A stretch of DNA of 64,000 nucleotides from Ilumatobacter fluminis (GTDB lineage Bacteria; Actinomycetota; Acidimicrobiia; Acidimicrobiales; Ilumatobacteraceae), in contig NZ_SOAU01000001.1 in NCBI RefSeq assembly GCF_004364865.1, positions 744,001-808,000 of the forward strand, given 5' to 3'. Both the position numbers and the translations under genes were made by a program. Shown one piece after another: positions 15,943 to 24,116 of this stretch. The notes below the pieces were generated by a model that was given only the letters and a program-made list of their open reading frames with translations, had not been told where the DNA came from and did not search any database. Every line of letters starts with the position of its first letter. Position 1 is the first letter of the stretch.

Positions 15943-16020
15943 TGGTCGGGGTGAGAGGATTTGAACCTCCGGCCTCGTCGTCCCGAACGACGCGCGCTAA
16001 CCAAGCTGCGCCACACCCCG
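15943..16020 (-). tRNA. tRNA-Pro (anticodon CGG)
   Basis: The minus strand folds as a cloverleaf. The acceptor CGGGGTG (16020-16014) pairs with CACCCCG, followed by discriminator A and an encoded CCA (15945-15943). The anticodon stem is CGTCG/CGACG around the loop TTCGGGA, giving anticodon CGG with G37, typical of tRNA-Pro. The T arm reads GGAGG-TTCAAAT-CCTC. It lies 15 bases downstream of the response-regulator stop on the same strand. Confidence 0.96.
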
Positions 16021-16035
16021 TGGCGGTGCACGATC

Positions 16036-16506
16036 CTATCCGGCGTTGGCGGTTTCTTCCTCGGCCGCGGCGGGATCTTCTTCGCCGTCGGTCGCCTCCG
16101 GCTCGGGGGCCGGCGCCACCGGGACGCCCTCGTGGTACGTCTCGCCGGCCAGGGCAGCGTTCATCGCGCGGCGCAGACGCAGGGCGTCGAGCGGCTTGAT
16201 GACCCACGCCTCGGCGTCGGAGCGCTGGGCGATGTACACGTCGGCCTCGCGGTCGAGCAGCATCACGACCGGCAGGTGCGGGAGTGCATCGACCGACTCG
16301 TCGTTGCGGAGCGCCAGAGTGATGGCGAAGCCGCCCATCGTGCCGACCTGGAGGTCGGTGATGACGAGGTCGGGCTCGCGCTCGGCGGCGACCTTGGCGA
16401 CCAGCTGGCCGCTCCGGACAACGGTGAACGAGGTGTCGGGGCCGCCGAGGGCGGCGGTGACCTCGGCGACGATCCAGTCGGCATCGGTGGCGAGCAAGAT
16501 GTGCAC
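16036..16506 (-). CDS. Single-domain response regulator (receiver) with acidic tail
   Basis: 156 residues from GTG 16506. The N-terminal ~120 residues are a receiver domain: HILLATDADWIVAEVTAALG, phosphoacceptor Asp51 in LVITDLQVGTMGG, and the conserved Lys in AWVIKPLDALRLRRAM. No output domain follows, only an Ala/Glu-rich acidic tail (residues ~130-156), so signalling is probably by protein contact. An alternative ATG at 16551 overlaps the stop of the upstream ATPase gene (TGATG) and would add 15 residues with no homology to receivers; coupling makes it possible. No histidine kinase is nearby. Third gene of a probable operon with the two ArsA-like ATPases. Confidence 0.8.
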   Translation of the reverse strand: MHILLATDADWIVAEVTAALGGPDTSFTVVRSGQLVAKVAAEREPDLVITDLQVGTMGGFAITLALRNDESVDALPHLPVVMLLDREADVYIAQRSDAEAWVIKPLDALRLRRAMNAALAGETYHEGVPVAPAPEPEATDGEEDPAAAEEETANAG

Positions 16507-16550
16507 GGCAGAGACGTTACCCGGCGCCGTCGACGGCGGGGCAAAGCCCA

Positions 16551-17639
16551 TCAGGGGAACAGGTACCGGCCGAGGTGGTCGAGCGACTCGAGGTCGTGGA
16601 CGTCGGTCGGGAGCAGTGGCACCTCGACGACGGGGGCGCCGGTGTGGCCGAGCAGGGCGTCGACCTCGGCGCGCTCGTCGTCCGCGACGGCGCGCAGCTC
16701 GGCGAGGTTCGACCAGATCGCGGCCAGCTCGGGCCGGTCGGTGTCGGCGGCCTTGGCGGCGCGTGTCCGGGCGTCGCTGACCGAGCCGTCGCCGAAGCGG
16801 GGGTGCATCCGGTTCACGATCGTGGTGGCGACGCCGTAGCCGCGCTCGGCGAGCTGATCGGCGAACCACGCCGCCTCCGCCAGCGCGTCGTGCTGGGGCG
16901 ATGTCACGAGGACGAACTCGGTACCGGCGGCTCGGAGGAGGTTGGCGACGGCGTCGGCCCGCTCTCGGAACCCGACCTCCATGCCGGCGAACGTCTGGAA
17001 GAAGGCGACGGCGTCGCTCAACACGTCGGAGCCGACCACCTTGCCGATCAAGCGCAGCAGCGGCTGGGTAGCGGCGCTGAAGACCTTCAACCCGGTGCGC
17101 GTCGGCATCATCATCAGCTTGAACGCCTTGTGGTCGAGGAAGCGGGTCAGCACGCCTGGTGCCTCGAGGAACTCGATCGCGTTTCGGCTCGGCGGCGTGT
17201 CGACCACGACGAGGTCGAACCGGTCGTCGGTGTGCAACTCGTAGAGCGCCTCGGACGCCATGTACTCCTGCGTCCCGCTGAGGGCGGTGGCCATGTTGCG
17301 ATAGAAGGCGTTGGCGACGATCCGATCGGCCTGCTCGGGGTCGGTCGCGTTGGCTCGTACGACCCGTTCGAACATCGCCGGGGCGTCGAGCATCATCGCC
17401 CATAGCTCGCCCTCGCCGGTGTCGACCGGGAGTCGCTGCGGCTCACCCGTGAGCCCGTCGGGCAGGCCGAGCGCGTCGGCCAGGCGGCGGGCGGGGTCGA
17501 TCGTCACGACGACCGCCCGGCGGCCGGCCTTGGCGGCCTCGAGGCCGATGGCGGCGGCCGACGTCGTCTTGCCGACGCCGCCCGACCCGCAGCACACCAC
17601 GACCGACGACCGACCGACCACCTCGACGAGCGCGCTCAC
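16551..17639 (-). CDS. ArsA/Get3-like ATPase, second of pair
   Basis: 362 residues of the SIMIBI class. The deviant Walker A is CGSGGVGKTTSAAAIGLEAA; IDPARRLADALGL and FDLVVVDTPPSRNAIEFLEA (Walker B and switch) follow, then LVTSPQHDALAEAAWFA and TTIVNRMHPRFGDG. Start GTG at 17639 overlaps the previous gene by four bases. Together they resemble the Mycobacterium tuberculosis Rv3679-Rv3680 pair, a heteromeric Get3/ArsA-like complex linked to cell-envelope lipid and glycan phenotypes. A role in arsenite transport is less likely, since the arsenite pump here is ACR3, which does not need ArsA, and the cluster lacks an arsB. Ends at the response regulator. Confidence 0.87.
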   Translation of the reverse strand: MSALVEVVGRSSVVVCCGSGGVGKTTSAAAIGLEAAKAGRRAVVVTIDPARRLADALGLPDGLTGEPQRLPVDTGEGELWAMMLDAPAMFERVVRANATDPEQADRIVANAFYRNMATALSGTQEYMASEALYELHTDDRFDLVVVDTPPSRNAIEFLEAPGVLTRFLDHKAFKLMMMPTRTGLKVFSAATQPLLRLIGKVVGSDVLSDAVAFFQTFAGMEVGFRERADAVANLLRAAGTEFVLVTSPQHDALAEAAWFADQLAERGYGVATTIVNRMHPRFGDGSVSDARTRAAKAADTDRPELAAIWSNLAELRAVADDERAEVDALLGHTGAPVVEVPLLPTDVHDLESLDHLGRYLFP

Positions 17640-18550
17640 GACGTCGGCTCCGCTGGCCCAGACGAGTCCGACGGGTCGATCGCGGCGGCGAGTTCGGCGA
17701 TGTCGGTCGGGCCGAGGTCGGCGACGGGCTGCCACGGGAGTCGCACCACCGCGTCGAACTCGTCGGTGACCCGTTCGAGTTCGTGCACCTGCACGTCGCG
17801 GCGCTCGCGCCGGAACGCGGCGGCGGCTCGGGCGTCGTCGACCTGCACGGTGGCGCGCCCGAAATCGACCTCGTCGGGATCGGGCACCTCGTCGCCGGTG
17901 TCGAGCCGGTTGACGACCACCGGTCCGAGATCGGAACCGACGCGAGAACGGATCGCAGCGGCGGTCTCCATCAGCTCGTTGACCGGTGTCGACTCGGGCA
18001 GGGTCACGAGCACGATCGAACAGCGCGCGGGATCGGCCAGCATCGCCAGCACCTCGTCGGCCTGATCGGCGACCGGACCGCTGCTGACCGCGTCGCGCAG
18101 ACCCGCCGGCGTGGTCAGGAAGGTGACGGCGTGTCCGGCGGCCGGTCCGTCGACCAGGATCAGATCCCACTCGCCTGATCGCTCGAGTTGCTTGATCTTG
18201 CCGAGCACGACGAGGTCGTCGATGCCGGGAGCGGCAGTACCGATCACCTCGATCACCCCGGTCTTCGTCAGGCGCTTCGCGATCCGCCCGAAACCGTGTT
18301 CGAGCAGGTACTCCTCGAGCGAGGTGGACGCCGAGATGTGACGCACGTCGAGATCGGGCAGCCAGCCGTCGAGCGTCGGCTTGCCGTCGAGCTCGATCAC
18401 GAGCACGCGCTGACCGGCATCGGCTGCCGCACGCGCCAGAACTGCCGTTACCGTGGTCTTGCCGACCCCGCCCTTGCCGGCCACCACGACGAGTCTCGAG
18501 GTGATCAGCGCGCCGAGCGGGTTCGACTTCGTCTCCACATCGTCCGACAT
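17636..18550 (-). CDS. ArsA/Get3-like ATPase, first of pair
   Basis: 304 residues. Walker A of the deviant type is LVVVAGKGGVGKTTVTAVLA (signature Lys present); IELDGKPTLDGWLPD, LGKIKQLERSGEWDLILVDG with PAAGHAVTFL (Walker B) and VVVNRLDTGDEVPDPDEVDF follow. Both copies keep nucleotide-binding motifs, so a two-ATPase heterodimer is likely. The gene starts at ATG 18550, back to back with the nfeD-like gene (start 18566), so the 15-base gap cannot hold both promoters; at least one promoter must overlap the other gene. Compared with Rv3679 the size is similar (about 300-340). No TRC40-type zinc CxxC motif is visible. Confidence 0.87.
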   Translation of the reverse strand: MSDDVETKSNPLGALITSRLVVVAGKGGVGKTTVTAVLARAAADAGQRVLVIELDGKPTLDGWLPDLDVRHISASTSLEEYLLEHGFGRIAKRLTKTGVIEVIGTAAPGIDDLVVLGKIKQLERSGEWDLILVDGPAAGHAVTFLTTPAGLRDAVSSGPVADQADEVLAMLADPARCSIVLVTLPESTPVNELMETAAAIRSRVGSDLGPVVVNRLDTGDEVPDPDEVDFGRATVQVDDARAAAAFRRERRDVQVHELERVTDEFDAVVRLPWQPVADLGPTDIAELAAAIDPSDSSGPAEPTS

Positions 18551-18565
18551 CCGAAAGGCACCTCG

Positions 18566-19933
18566 TTGCGCAGACTACTGATCGCCCTGCTCGGCGCCAT
18601 GGCCGTCTCGATCGTGCTCGCCGCGCCCGCTGCCGCGCAGACCGACGAGGGCGAGCCGACGTCCGAGGCCGATCGCGAGATCGTCGCCGCACCGGTCGAC
18701 ATCCTCCAGGTCAACGGCCTGTTCGACGAGATCGTCGTCGACGAGATCATCCGGTCGATCGACCGTGCCGTCGACGACGGCAGCCAGGCCCTCGTGCTCC
18801 AGACCGACTCGAAGGGTGCCGTGGTGTCCGACGAGCGGATGGTCGAGCTGATGCACGCCATCGACGAAGCGCCCGTCCCGGTCGGCATCTGGGTCGGCCA
18901 GTCCGGCGCCCACCTGTACGGCGCTCCTGCCCAGCTCCTCCTGGTCGCCGACGTGACCGGCATGGCACCCGGTGCCAGCATCGGCAACGTCGGCCCGCAG
19001 CTGACCGACGAGTTCCCGCTCGGCCCCGGCCTGAACCAGCTGCGCGAGCGCACCGTCGGCCTGTCCGACGCCCGCGATCTGGCCATCTTCAAGCAACGCA
19101 TCTCCGACGAGGGCATCGCCACCGTCGCCAACATGATCGACGCACTCGACGGATACGTCGAAGGCGACATCGAACTCGACACGACGACCGAGGTCGTCAC
19201 CGAGTCGGGCGTGGTGCAGCGCGAGACGATCGCCGTCGCCCGCTTCATCAAGCTCGACCTCGTCGACCAGCTGTTCCACACCGTGGCCAGCCCGCCGGTG
19301 GCCTACCTGCTGTTCCTGATCGGCCTCGCCCTGCTGATCTTCGAGTTCTACACCGCCGGTGTCGGCATCGCCGGCGTGGTCGGCGCCGGGTCGGCGATCC
19401 TCGCCTGCTACGGCCTCGCAGCGCTCCCCGCCCGTGGGTGGGCGGTCGGACTGATCGTCGTCGCCATGATCGCCTTCGCCGTCGACGTGCAGGTCGGCAT
19501 CCCCCGGTTCTGGACGGGCGTCGGCATCGTGCTCACGATCGTCGGCACGTTCTGGTTGTACGAGCCGATCACCGGCACCTCGATCTGGCCGTCGTGGCTC
19601 GCCGTGATCGCCGGGCTCGGCGGCACGATGCTCGCCTTCATCGTCGGCATGCCGTCGATGGTGCGTACCCGCTTCGCCACGCCGACCATCGGCCGAGAGT
19701 GGATGGTCGGTGCCGACGGCGTCGCGATCCAGGCGATCGACCCCGAGGGGACCGTGCAGGTCGGCGACGCCCAGTGGCGTGCCCGCACCAACCGTGCGAC
19801 CCCGATCGAGGCCGGCGAAGCCCTGAAGGTCGTCGCGATCGACGGGGTCACGCTCGAGGTCGAGCCGCTCGAAGGCGCGGCCAAGGACTACCGCGAGATG
19901 CGCAAGAAGGAGCCGCAGGACGCCGAGTCCTGA
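18566..19933 (+). CDS. NfeD-like membrane serine protease (long form)
   Basis: 455 residues from a TTG at 18566, chosen because GAAAGG (18553-18558) is correctly spaced and the signal peptide LRRLLIALLGAMAVSIVLAA then starts the protein. Residues ~45-230 are a ClpP/SppA-like protease domain: ALVLQTDSKGAVVSDERM, PVPVGIWVGQSGAHLYGAPA and MAPGASIGNVGPQ, the Ser in GASIG being the likely nucleophile. Four to five membrane helices follow (VAYLLFLIGLALLIFEFYTA onward), then a C-terminal OB-fold NfeD domain (GREWMVGADGVAIQA). Such proteins act with stomatin-like partners in membrane quality control; no stomatin gene is adjacent here. Confidence 0.87.
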   Translation: MRRLLIALLGAMAVSIVLAAPAAAQTDEGEPTSEADREIVAAPVDILQVNGLFDEIVVDEIIRSIDRAVDDGSQALVLQTDSKGAVVSDERMVELMHAIDEAPVPVGIWVGQSGAHLYGAPAQLLLVADVTGMAPGASIGNVGPQLTDEFPLGPGLNQLRERTVGLSDARDLAIFKQRISDEGIATVANMIDALDGYVEGDIELDTTTEVVTESGVVQRETIAVARFIKLDLVDQLFHTVASPPVAYLLFLIGLALLIFEFYTAGVGIAGVVGAGSAILACYGLAALPARGWAVGLIVVAMIAFAVDVQVGIPRFWTGVGIVLTIVGTFWLYEPITGTSIWPSWLAVIAGLGGTMLAFIVGMPSMVRTRFATPTIGREWMVGADGVAIQAIDPEGTVQVGDAQWRARTNRATPIEAGEALKVVAIDGVTLEVEPLEGAAKDYREMRKKEPQDAES

Positions 19934-19951
19934 CCGGACGGCCGCAACGCC

Positions 19952-20749
19952 ATGATCTCGCTGCTCGGGATCCCGCTCGACGCCAACTCGTCGCACCTGC
20001 GCGGCTGCGCCGCAGCACCGGCCGCGATGCGCGAGGCGCTGCACTCCGGCTCCGGGAACCACGTGACCGAGGCGACGGTCGACGTCGTCGCGAAGCTCGA
20101 CGATCTGGGCGACGTCGACCTCTCGAACGAGGTCGGCTCCACCGCCGACGCCGATGCGATCACCGAAGCGGTCGCGCACGAACTCCGACGCGGTCGACAG
20201 GTGCTGTCCGTCGGCGGCGATCACTCGGTCACGTACCCGATCCTGCGGGCGTTCCGTGACCGGGTTGATGCGCCGCTGACGGTGGTGCACATCGACGCCC
20301 ACCCCGACCTGTACGACGATCTCGACGGCAATCCGCTGAGTCACGCCTCGCCGTTCGCCCGTGCGCTCGAGGACGGCTGCATGGCCCGCCTGGTGCAGCT
20401 CGGCATCCGCACCGCCACGGCGCACCAGCGCGAGCAGGCGGCCCGTTGGGGCGTCGAGATGTACGGCGCACGCGAACTCGGCCGGTTCGATCCTTCGTCG
20501 TTGAGCGGCCCGATCTACGTGTCGGTCGACCTCGACGGGCTCGATCCGTCGGTCGCCCCCGGTGTGTCGCACCACGAGCCGGGTGGGATGACCTACCGGG
20601 AGCTGCTCGACGTCATCGACGACCTGCCCGGCCCGATCGTCGGCGCCGACGTCGTGGAACTCAACCCCTCACGAGACCTGGTCGGCATGACCGCCATGGT
20701 CGCCGCCAAAACAGTGAAAGAACTCGCCGGCGCCATCCTGCGCAGCTGA
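19952..20749 (+). CDS. Arginase/agmatinase-family ureohydrolase
   Basis: 265 residues. All Mn-binding motifs are present: SVGGDHSVTYPIL, VHIDAHPDLYDDL and VSVDLDGLDPSVAPGVS. The C-terminus has GADVVELNPSRD, usual for the family. It hydrolyses a guanidino compound (arginine, agmatine or guanidinobutyrate) to urea plus amine; which one cannot be fixed from motifs alone. Shorter than typical SpeB (about 300) and without the long N-terminal extension. It follows nfeD by 18 bases and might be cotranscribed. A repeat array starts 12 bases after the stop. Confidence 0.85.
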   Translation: MISLLGIPLDANSSHLRGCAAAPAAMREALHSGSGNHVTEATVDVVAKLDDLGDVDLSNEVGSTADADAITEAVAHELRRGRQVLSVGGDHSVTYPILRAFRDRVDAPLTVVHIDAHPDLYDDLDGNPLSHASPFARALEDGCMARLVQLGIRTATAHQREQAARWGVEMYGARELGRFDPSSLSGPIYVSVDLDGLDPSVAPGVSHHEPGGMTYRELLDVIDDLPGPIVGADVVELNPSRDLVGMTAMVAAKTVKELAGAILRS

Positions 20750-20761
20750 ACCACGGGCGCG

Positions 20762-20954
20762 GTCGGTTGAGGTCAGACCCCATCCGACCGGAATGTTGGA
20801 GGCTCTGGCCGAACGCGATGTCGGATGGGGTCTGACCTCAACCGACGTGTTGGAGGCTCTGGCCGAACGCGATGTCGGATGGGGTCTGACCTCAACCGAC
20901 GTGTTGGAGGCTCTGGCCGAACGCGATGTCGGATGGGGTCTGACCTCAACCGAC
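20762..20954. repeat. Family C repeat array, locus 1 (F-R-R-R)
   Basis: One 27-bp core in forward orientation (20762-20788) is followed by three cores in reverse orientation at 20820, 20874 and 20928. The core has arms GTCGGATG and CAACCGAC around GGGTCTGACCT. Spacers are 31 bases before the first reverse copy and 27 bases between the later ones; the last 25 bases of each spacer are the same. Period of the tandem part is 54 bp. The stop codon of selB (20946-20948) lies inside the last core. Confidence 0.93.
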
Positions 20955-22667
20955 GGGTGGGAGTCTCGGGCCGGCGATTCGGAGGTCGTCGCGGCGCCTC
21001 GTGATGCCGCGGGCGTCGAGCTCGGCGACGAGGGGGAGGGCGAACTTTCGGCTGGCGCCGGTGCGGTCGCGGAACTGGGCGACCGTGAAGCCGTCGGGGT
21101 CGGCCGCCAACAGCTCGGCGGCGACCAGTGCGGCGGCGTCGATCGTGTCGGAGTGGAACACGACCTTCTCGCGCTCGACGAGGATGCCGCGCCGCGTCAG
21201 CTCGCGAATGACGTTGCGGTCGGCGTCGGCCGGCACGTCGGGCGTGAAACCACCGGCGAGCACGTCGGCCGCCAGCGGATGATCGGCGAACGGGTCGATC
21301 TGCCCCGCTCGTCGAGCCAATGCCCCGTCGACCTCGATCTCGTCGTGGCACTCCAGCACGGCGCGTTCGGGTTCCGACAGTGTCGACAGGTCGAGTCCGA
21401 CCTCACCGGCGTCGTCGACGAGTGCGAGCAGTCGGTCGCCGGTCGCTGCCAACTCGTCGGGCGTGGTGACCCAGCGACCGACGGTCGGCTCGACCCGCTC
21501 GCCCGTGAGCAGCTCCAGCTCGTCGACGTCGACCCAACCACGCTCGCCCACCACCCGGTCGATCGAGCGGTCGGGAGCCGCCTTCGACGCCCGCAACTGC
21601 GGATCGATGTCGAGCACTTCGCCACCACCGACCGTCTCGTCGCGCCCCGACTCGCGGAGCACGAAACGATCACCGGGCAGGAGCGGCAGCTCGACCGGCA
21701 GGAACAGCCGAACGGCGCCGGTGGTGCCGGGCGAGAGCGCCTCGGACCCGAGCACCCGCACCTTCACCGGCAGCTCGCGCGAACCGATGTAGGCGGCGTA
21801 GGCGCCGCGCCGCGACACCTCGTGGTCGAGAGCCGCCAACACGTCGAGCGACGCGTCGAAGCGGTCGGTCGTGCGCCACCGGCCCGGGGTGATGACGGCG
21901 TCGCCACGGCCGATCTCGTCGTGGCCGACCCCGTTCAGGTTGAGCGCCACCCGGTTGCCGGCGCCGATCCGCTCGACGTTCGTGCCCAGCGTCTGGATCG
22001 AACGGATGCGGGCCTCGTGACCACCCGGTTCGATCGCCACGATGTCGTCCTGGTGCAGCCGTCCGCCGGTGAGCGTGCCGGTGACGACGGTGCCGGCGCC
22101 CTTGGCGGCGAACACCCGGTCGATCCAGAGCCGCGGTCGGTCACGGTCCTCCGACTCCGGGGTGGCCGCCACCAGCGTGTCGAGTTCGGCTCGGAGCTCG
22201 TCGAGGCCGTCACCACCGAGCGAGTCGACGGCGACGATCGGGGCGCCGTCGAGGAAGGTGCCGCCGACGTGATCGGCGACCTCGAGGGTGGCGATCTCGA
22301 GCCATTCGTCGTCGACGAGGCCCTTCTTCGTGAGGGCGATCACGCCGTGCCGCAGCCCGAGCAGTTCGAGGATGCGGAGATGCTCCTCCGACTGGGGCTT
22401 CCAGCCCTCGGTCGCCGCGACGACGAACAGGCAGGCGTCGACGCCGCCGACCCCGGCGAGCATGTTGCGCAGGAAACGGACGTGGCCGGGGACGTCGACG
22501 AAGCTGACGCCGGCGCCCGACGGCAGTTCGGTGTGGGCGAAACCGAGATCGATCGTCAGCCCGCGCCGCTTCTCCTCCTCGAACCGGTCGGGGTCGGTGC
22601 CCGTGAGCGCCAACACCAGCGACGACTTCCCGTGATCGACGTGCCCCGCCGTCGCCACCACCCTCAT
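20946..22667 (-). CDS. selB: Selenocysteine-specific elongation factor
   Basis: 573 residues. GTPase motifs: VVATAGHVDHGKSSLVLALT (P-loop), EEKRRGLTIDLGFA (switch I), FVDVPGHVRFLRNMLAG (DxPG), ALTKKGLVD (the NKxD-equivalent, altered to TKKG as in SelB). Domains II and III follow (GAGTVVTGTLTGGRL; ELPLLPGDRFVLRESGR). The ~250-residue C-terminal winged-helix region, ending with FTVAQFRDRTGASRKFALPL, binds SECIS hairpins. It delivers Sec-tRNA to in-frame UGA. ATG 22667 is the canonical start. The last two sense codons and the stop are formed by a family C repeat core. Follows selA on the same strand with a repeat doublet between them. Confidence 0.95.
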   Translation of the reverse strand: MRVVATAGHVDHGKSSLVLALTGTDPDRFEEEKRRGLTIDLGFAHTELPSGAGVSFVDVPGHVRFLRNMLAGVGGVDACLFVVAATEGWKPQSEEHLRILELLGLRHGVIALTKKGLVDDEWLEIATLEVADHVGGTFLDGAPIVAVDSLGGDGLDELRAELDTLVAATPESEDRDRPRLWIDRVFAAKGAGTVVTGTLTGGRLHQDDIVAIEPGGHEARIRSIQTLGTNVERIGAGNRVALNLNGVGHDEIGRGDAVITPGRWRTTDRFDASLDVLAALDHEVSRRGAYAAYIGSRELPVKVRVLGSEALSPGTTGAVRLFLPVELPLLPGDRFVLRESGRDETVGGGEVLDIDPQLRASKAAPDRSIDRVVGERGWVDVDELELLTGERVEPTVGRWVTTPDELAATGDRLLALVDDAGEVGLDLSTLSEPERAVLECHDEIEVDGALARRAGQIDPFADHPLAADVLAGGFTPDVPADADRNVIRELTRRGILVEREKVVFHSDTIDAAALVAAELLAADPDGFTVAQFRDRTGASRKFALPLVAELDARGITRRRDDLRIAGPRLPPVG

Positions 22668-22679
22668 CGCGCACCCCGA

Positions 22680-22761
22680 CCAGAAGGGGTCAGGCACCTT
22701 CTGGCAGTCCGGCGGTCGGAAATCGGCGCTCGTGTGCCAGAAGGTGCCTGACCCCTTCTGG
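22680..22761. repeat. Family B repeat doublet, locus 1 (F-R), between selA and selB
   Basis: A 25-bp core (CCAGAAGG, GGTCAGGCA, CCTTCTGG) at 22680-22704 and its exact reverse complement at 22737-22761, with a 32-base spacer. The two cores can pair into a long hairpin, and each core is itself a quasi-palindrome. The right end touches the selA stop codon (22762). Confidence 0.95.
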
Positions 22762-24042
22762 TCACAGCTGACCCAACGCGTCGATGAGGTGGGGGTCGTC
22801 GGCGGGGTCGACGGAGCGGAGGTCGAGCGTGGTGCGGCCGTCGCGGGTGCGGGCGATGATCGGCGGGTCGAACGAGCGGAGTTCGGCGAGGCGGTCGCCG
22901 TCGACGGCGACACCGATCGAGGGCATGGTGATGCCGGGGGCCGAGCCGGCGCCCGGCAGGGCCTCGGTGTCGACGACGCCCCCGACACCGGCGGCCCCGA
23001 CGATGGCGTCGGCGCGGGCTCGCAGGGCGTCGGGTGACTGGGCGACCATCCGCCAGAAGGCCAGATCGTCACAGACCGTCTTGTGGAGGTACGACAGGGC
23101 GACGTCTTGGAGCGCGGCGAGCACCAAGCCGCCGCAGCGCAACGCCCGGGCGAGCGGATGCCGAGCGCAGCGCTGCACCAGGTCTCGACGGCCGGCGATG
23201 ATGCCGGCCTGCGGACCACCGAGCAGCTTGTCGCCGCTGAAGGTGATCAGGTCGGCGCCGTCGGCGATGGTCTGGACCGCGGCCGGTTCACCGTTCAGCC
23301 ACGCCGGTGGCGCACCCTTCATCCACGGGACCGTTGCGTCGATCAGGCCGCTGCCGATGTCGGCGACGACGGGTACGTCGAGCGTCGCGAGCTGGGCGAC
23401 CGGGGTGTCCTCCACGAACCCCTCGACGCGGTAGTTGCTCGGGTGCACCTTGAGCACCAGCGCCACGTCGGTGTCGGGCCGCTCGATGGCTCGTTCGTAG
23501 TCGGACAACCGGGTGCGGTTGGTCGTGCCGACGTCGACCAGTCGGGCGCCCGACTGCTCCATCACTTCGGGCACGCGGAAGGCGCCACCGATCTCGACCG
23601 ACTCGCCGCGCGAGACGGCGACGTCTTGGCCCTCGGCCAGTGCGGCGAGCACCAAGAGCACGGCCGACGCGTTGTTGTTGACGACGATCGCGTCCTCGGC
23701 GCCGCAGAGGCGGGCGAACAACTGGCCGACGGCCCGCTGGCGCGAACCTCGCTCGCCGGTGGCCAGGTCGAACTCGACGGTCTGGGCGCGTGCGGCCTGC
23801 GAGTGGGCGAGCGGCGCCCGGCCGAGGTTGGTGTGCAGCAGTACACCGGTGGCGTTCACCACCGGTGTGAGCAGCGATCGCTCGAGGTTGCGGGCGAGTT
23901 CGAACGCCTCGTCGAACCGGCCGCCGTCGGCGATCGCCGTCCGAGCAGCGTCGACGAGCATCGGGTGGGGGAGCGACGAATGTTCGGCGAGTCGGCGCGC
24001 CAGCGTGTCGACCGAGGGTGGACGATCGGCGGGCGTGGTCAC
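22762..24042 (-). CDS. selA: L-seryl-tRNA(Sec) selenium transferase
   Basis: 426 residues from GTG 24042, within the usual 430-470 or slightly short. Motifs: SLLTPVVNATGVLLHTNLGR, the signature of SelA; AEDAIVVNNNASAVLLVLAA; SRGESVEIGGAFRVPEVM; and the PLP Lys in DLITFSGDKLLGGPQAGII. It converts Ser-tRNA(Sec) to Sec-tRNA(Sec) with selenophosphate. Upstream of selB in what looks like one transcription unit, interrupted only by the repeat doublet. Divergent from dut with a 74-base gap. selD and the tRNA-Sec gene are not in this window. Confidence 0.95.
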   Translation of the reverse strand: MTTPADRPPSVDTLARRLAEHSSLPHPMLVDAARTAIADGGRFDEAFELARNLERSLLTPVVNATGVLLHTNLGRAPLAHSQAARAQTVEFDLATGERGSRQRAVGQLFARLCGAEDAIVVNNNASAVLLVLAALAEGQDVAVSRGESVEIGGAFRVPEVMEQSGARLVDVGTTNRTRLSDYERAIERPDTDVALVLKVHPSNYRVEGFVEDTPVAQLATLDVPVVADIGSGLIDATVPWMKGAPPAWLNGEPAAVQTIADGADLITFSGDKLLGGPQAGIIAGRRDLVQRCARHPLARALRCGGLVLAALQDVALSYLHKTVCDDLAFWRMVAQSPDALRARADAIVGAAGVGGVVDTEALPGAGSAPGITMPSIGVAVDGDRLAELRSFDPPIIARTRDGRTTLDLRSVDPADDPHLIDALGQL

Positions 24043-24116
24043 GTCGGGCAGCCTAGGAGTTCGCGGTCGGGGAGCGCCCTTCGGGTCGGCCCGGTCGAGG
24101 CCGTAGTGTCGCTGCG

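Noticed and set aside
16551-18550. ArsA arsenite-pump subunits
   Set aside because: The ATPases lack an arsB/arsD neighbourhood, the pump present is ACR3, and the pair resembles Rv3679-Rv3680.
20762-20954. CRISPR array
   Set aside because: Repeats of 27 bp with 27-base spacers look CRISPR-like, but the first core is inverted, the spacers within the locus are nearly identical, and no cas gene is nearby.
22668-22761. tRNA-Sec between selA and selB
   Set aside because: The 94-base gap is entirely a family B doublet plus 12 bases; it does not fold as a tRNA.
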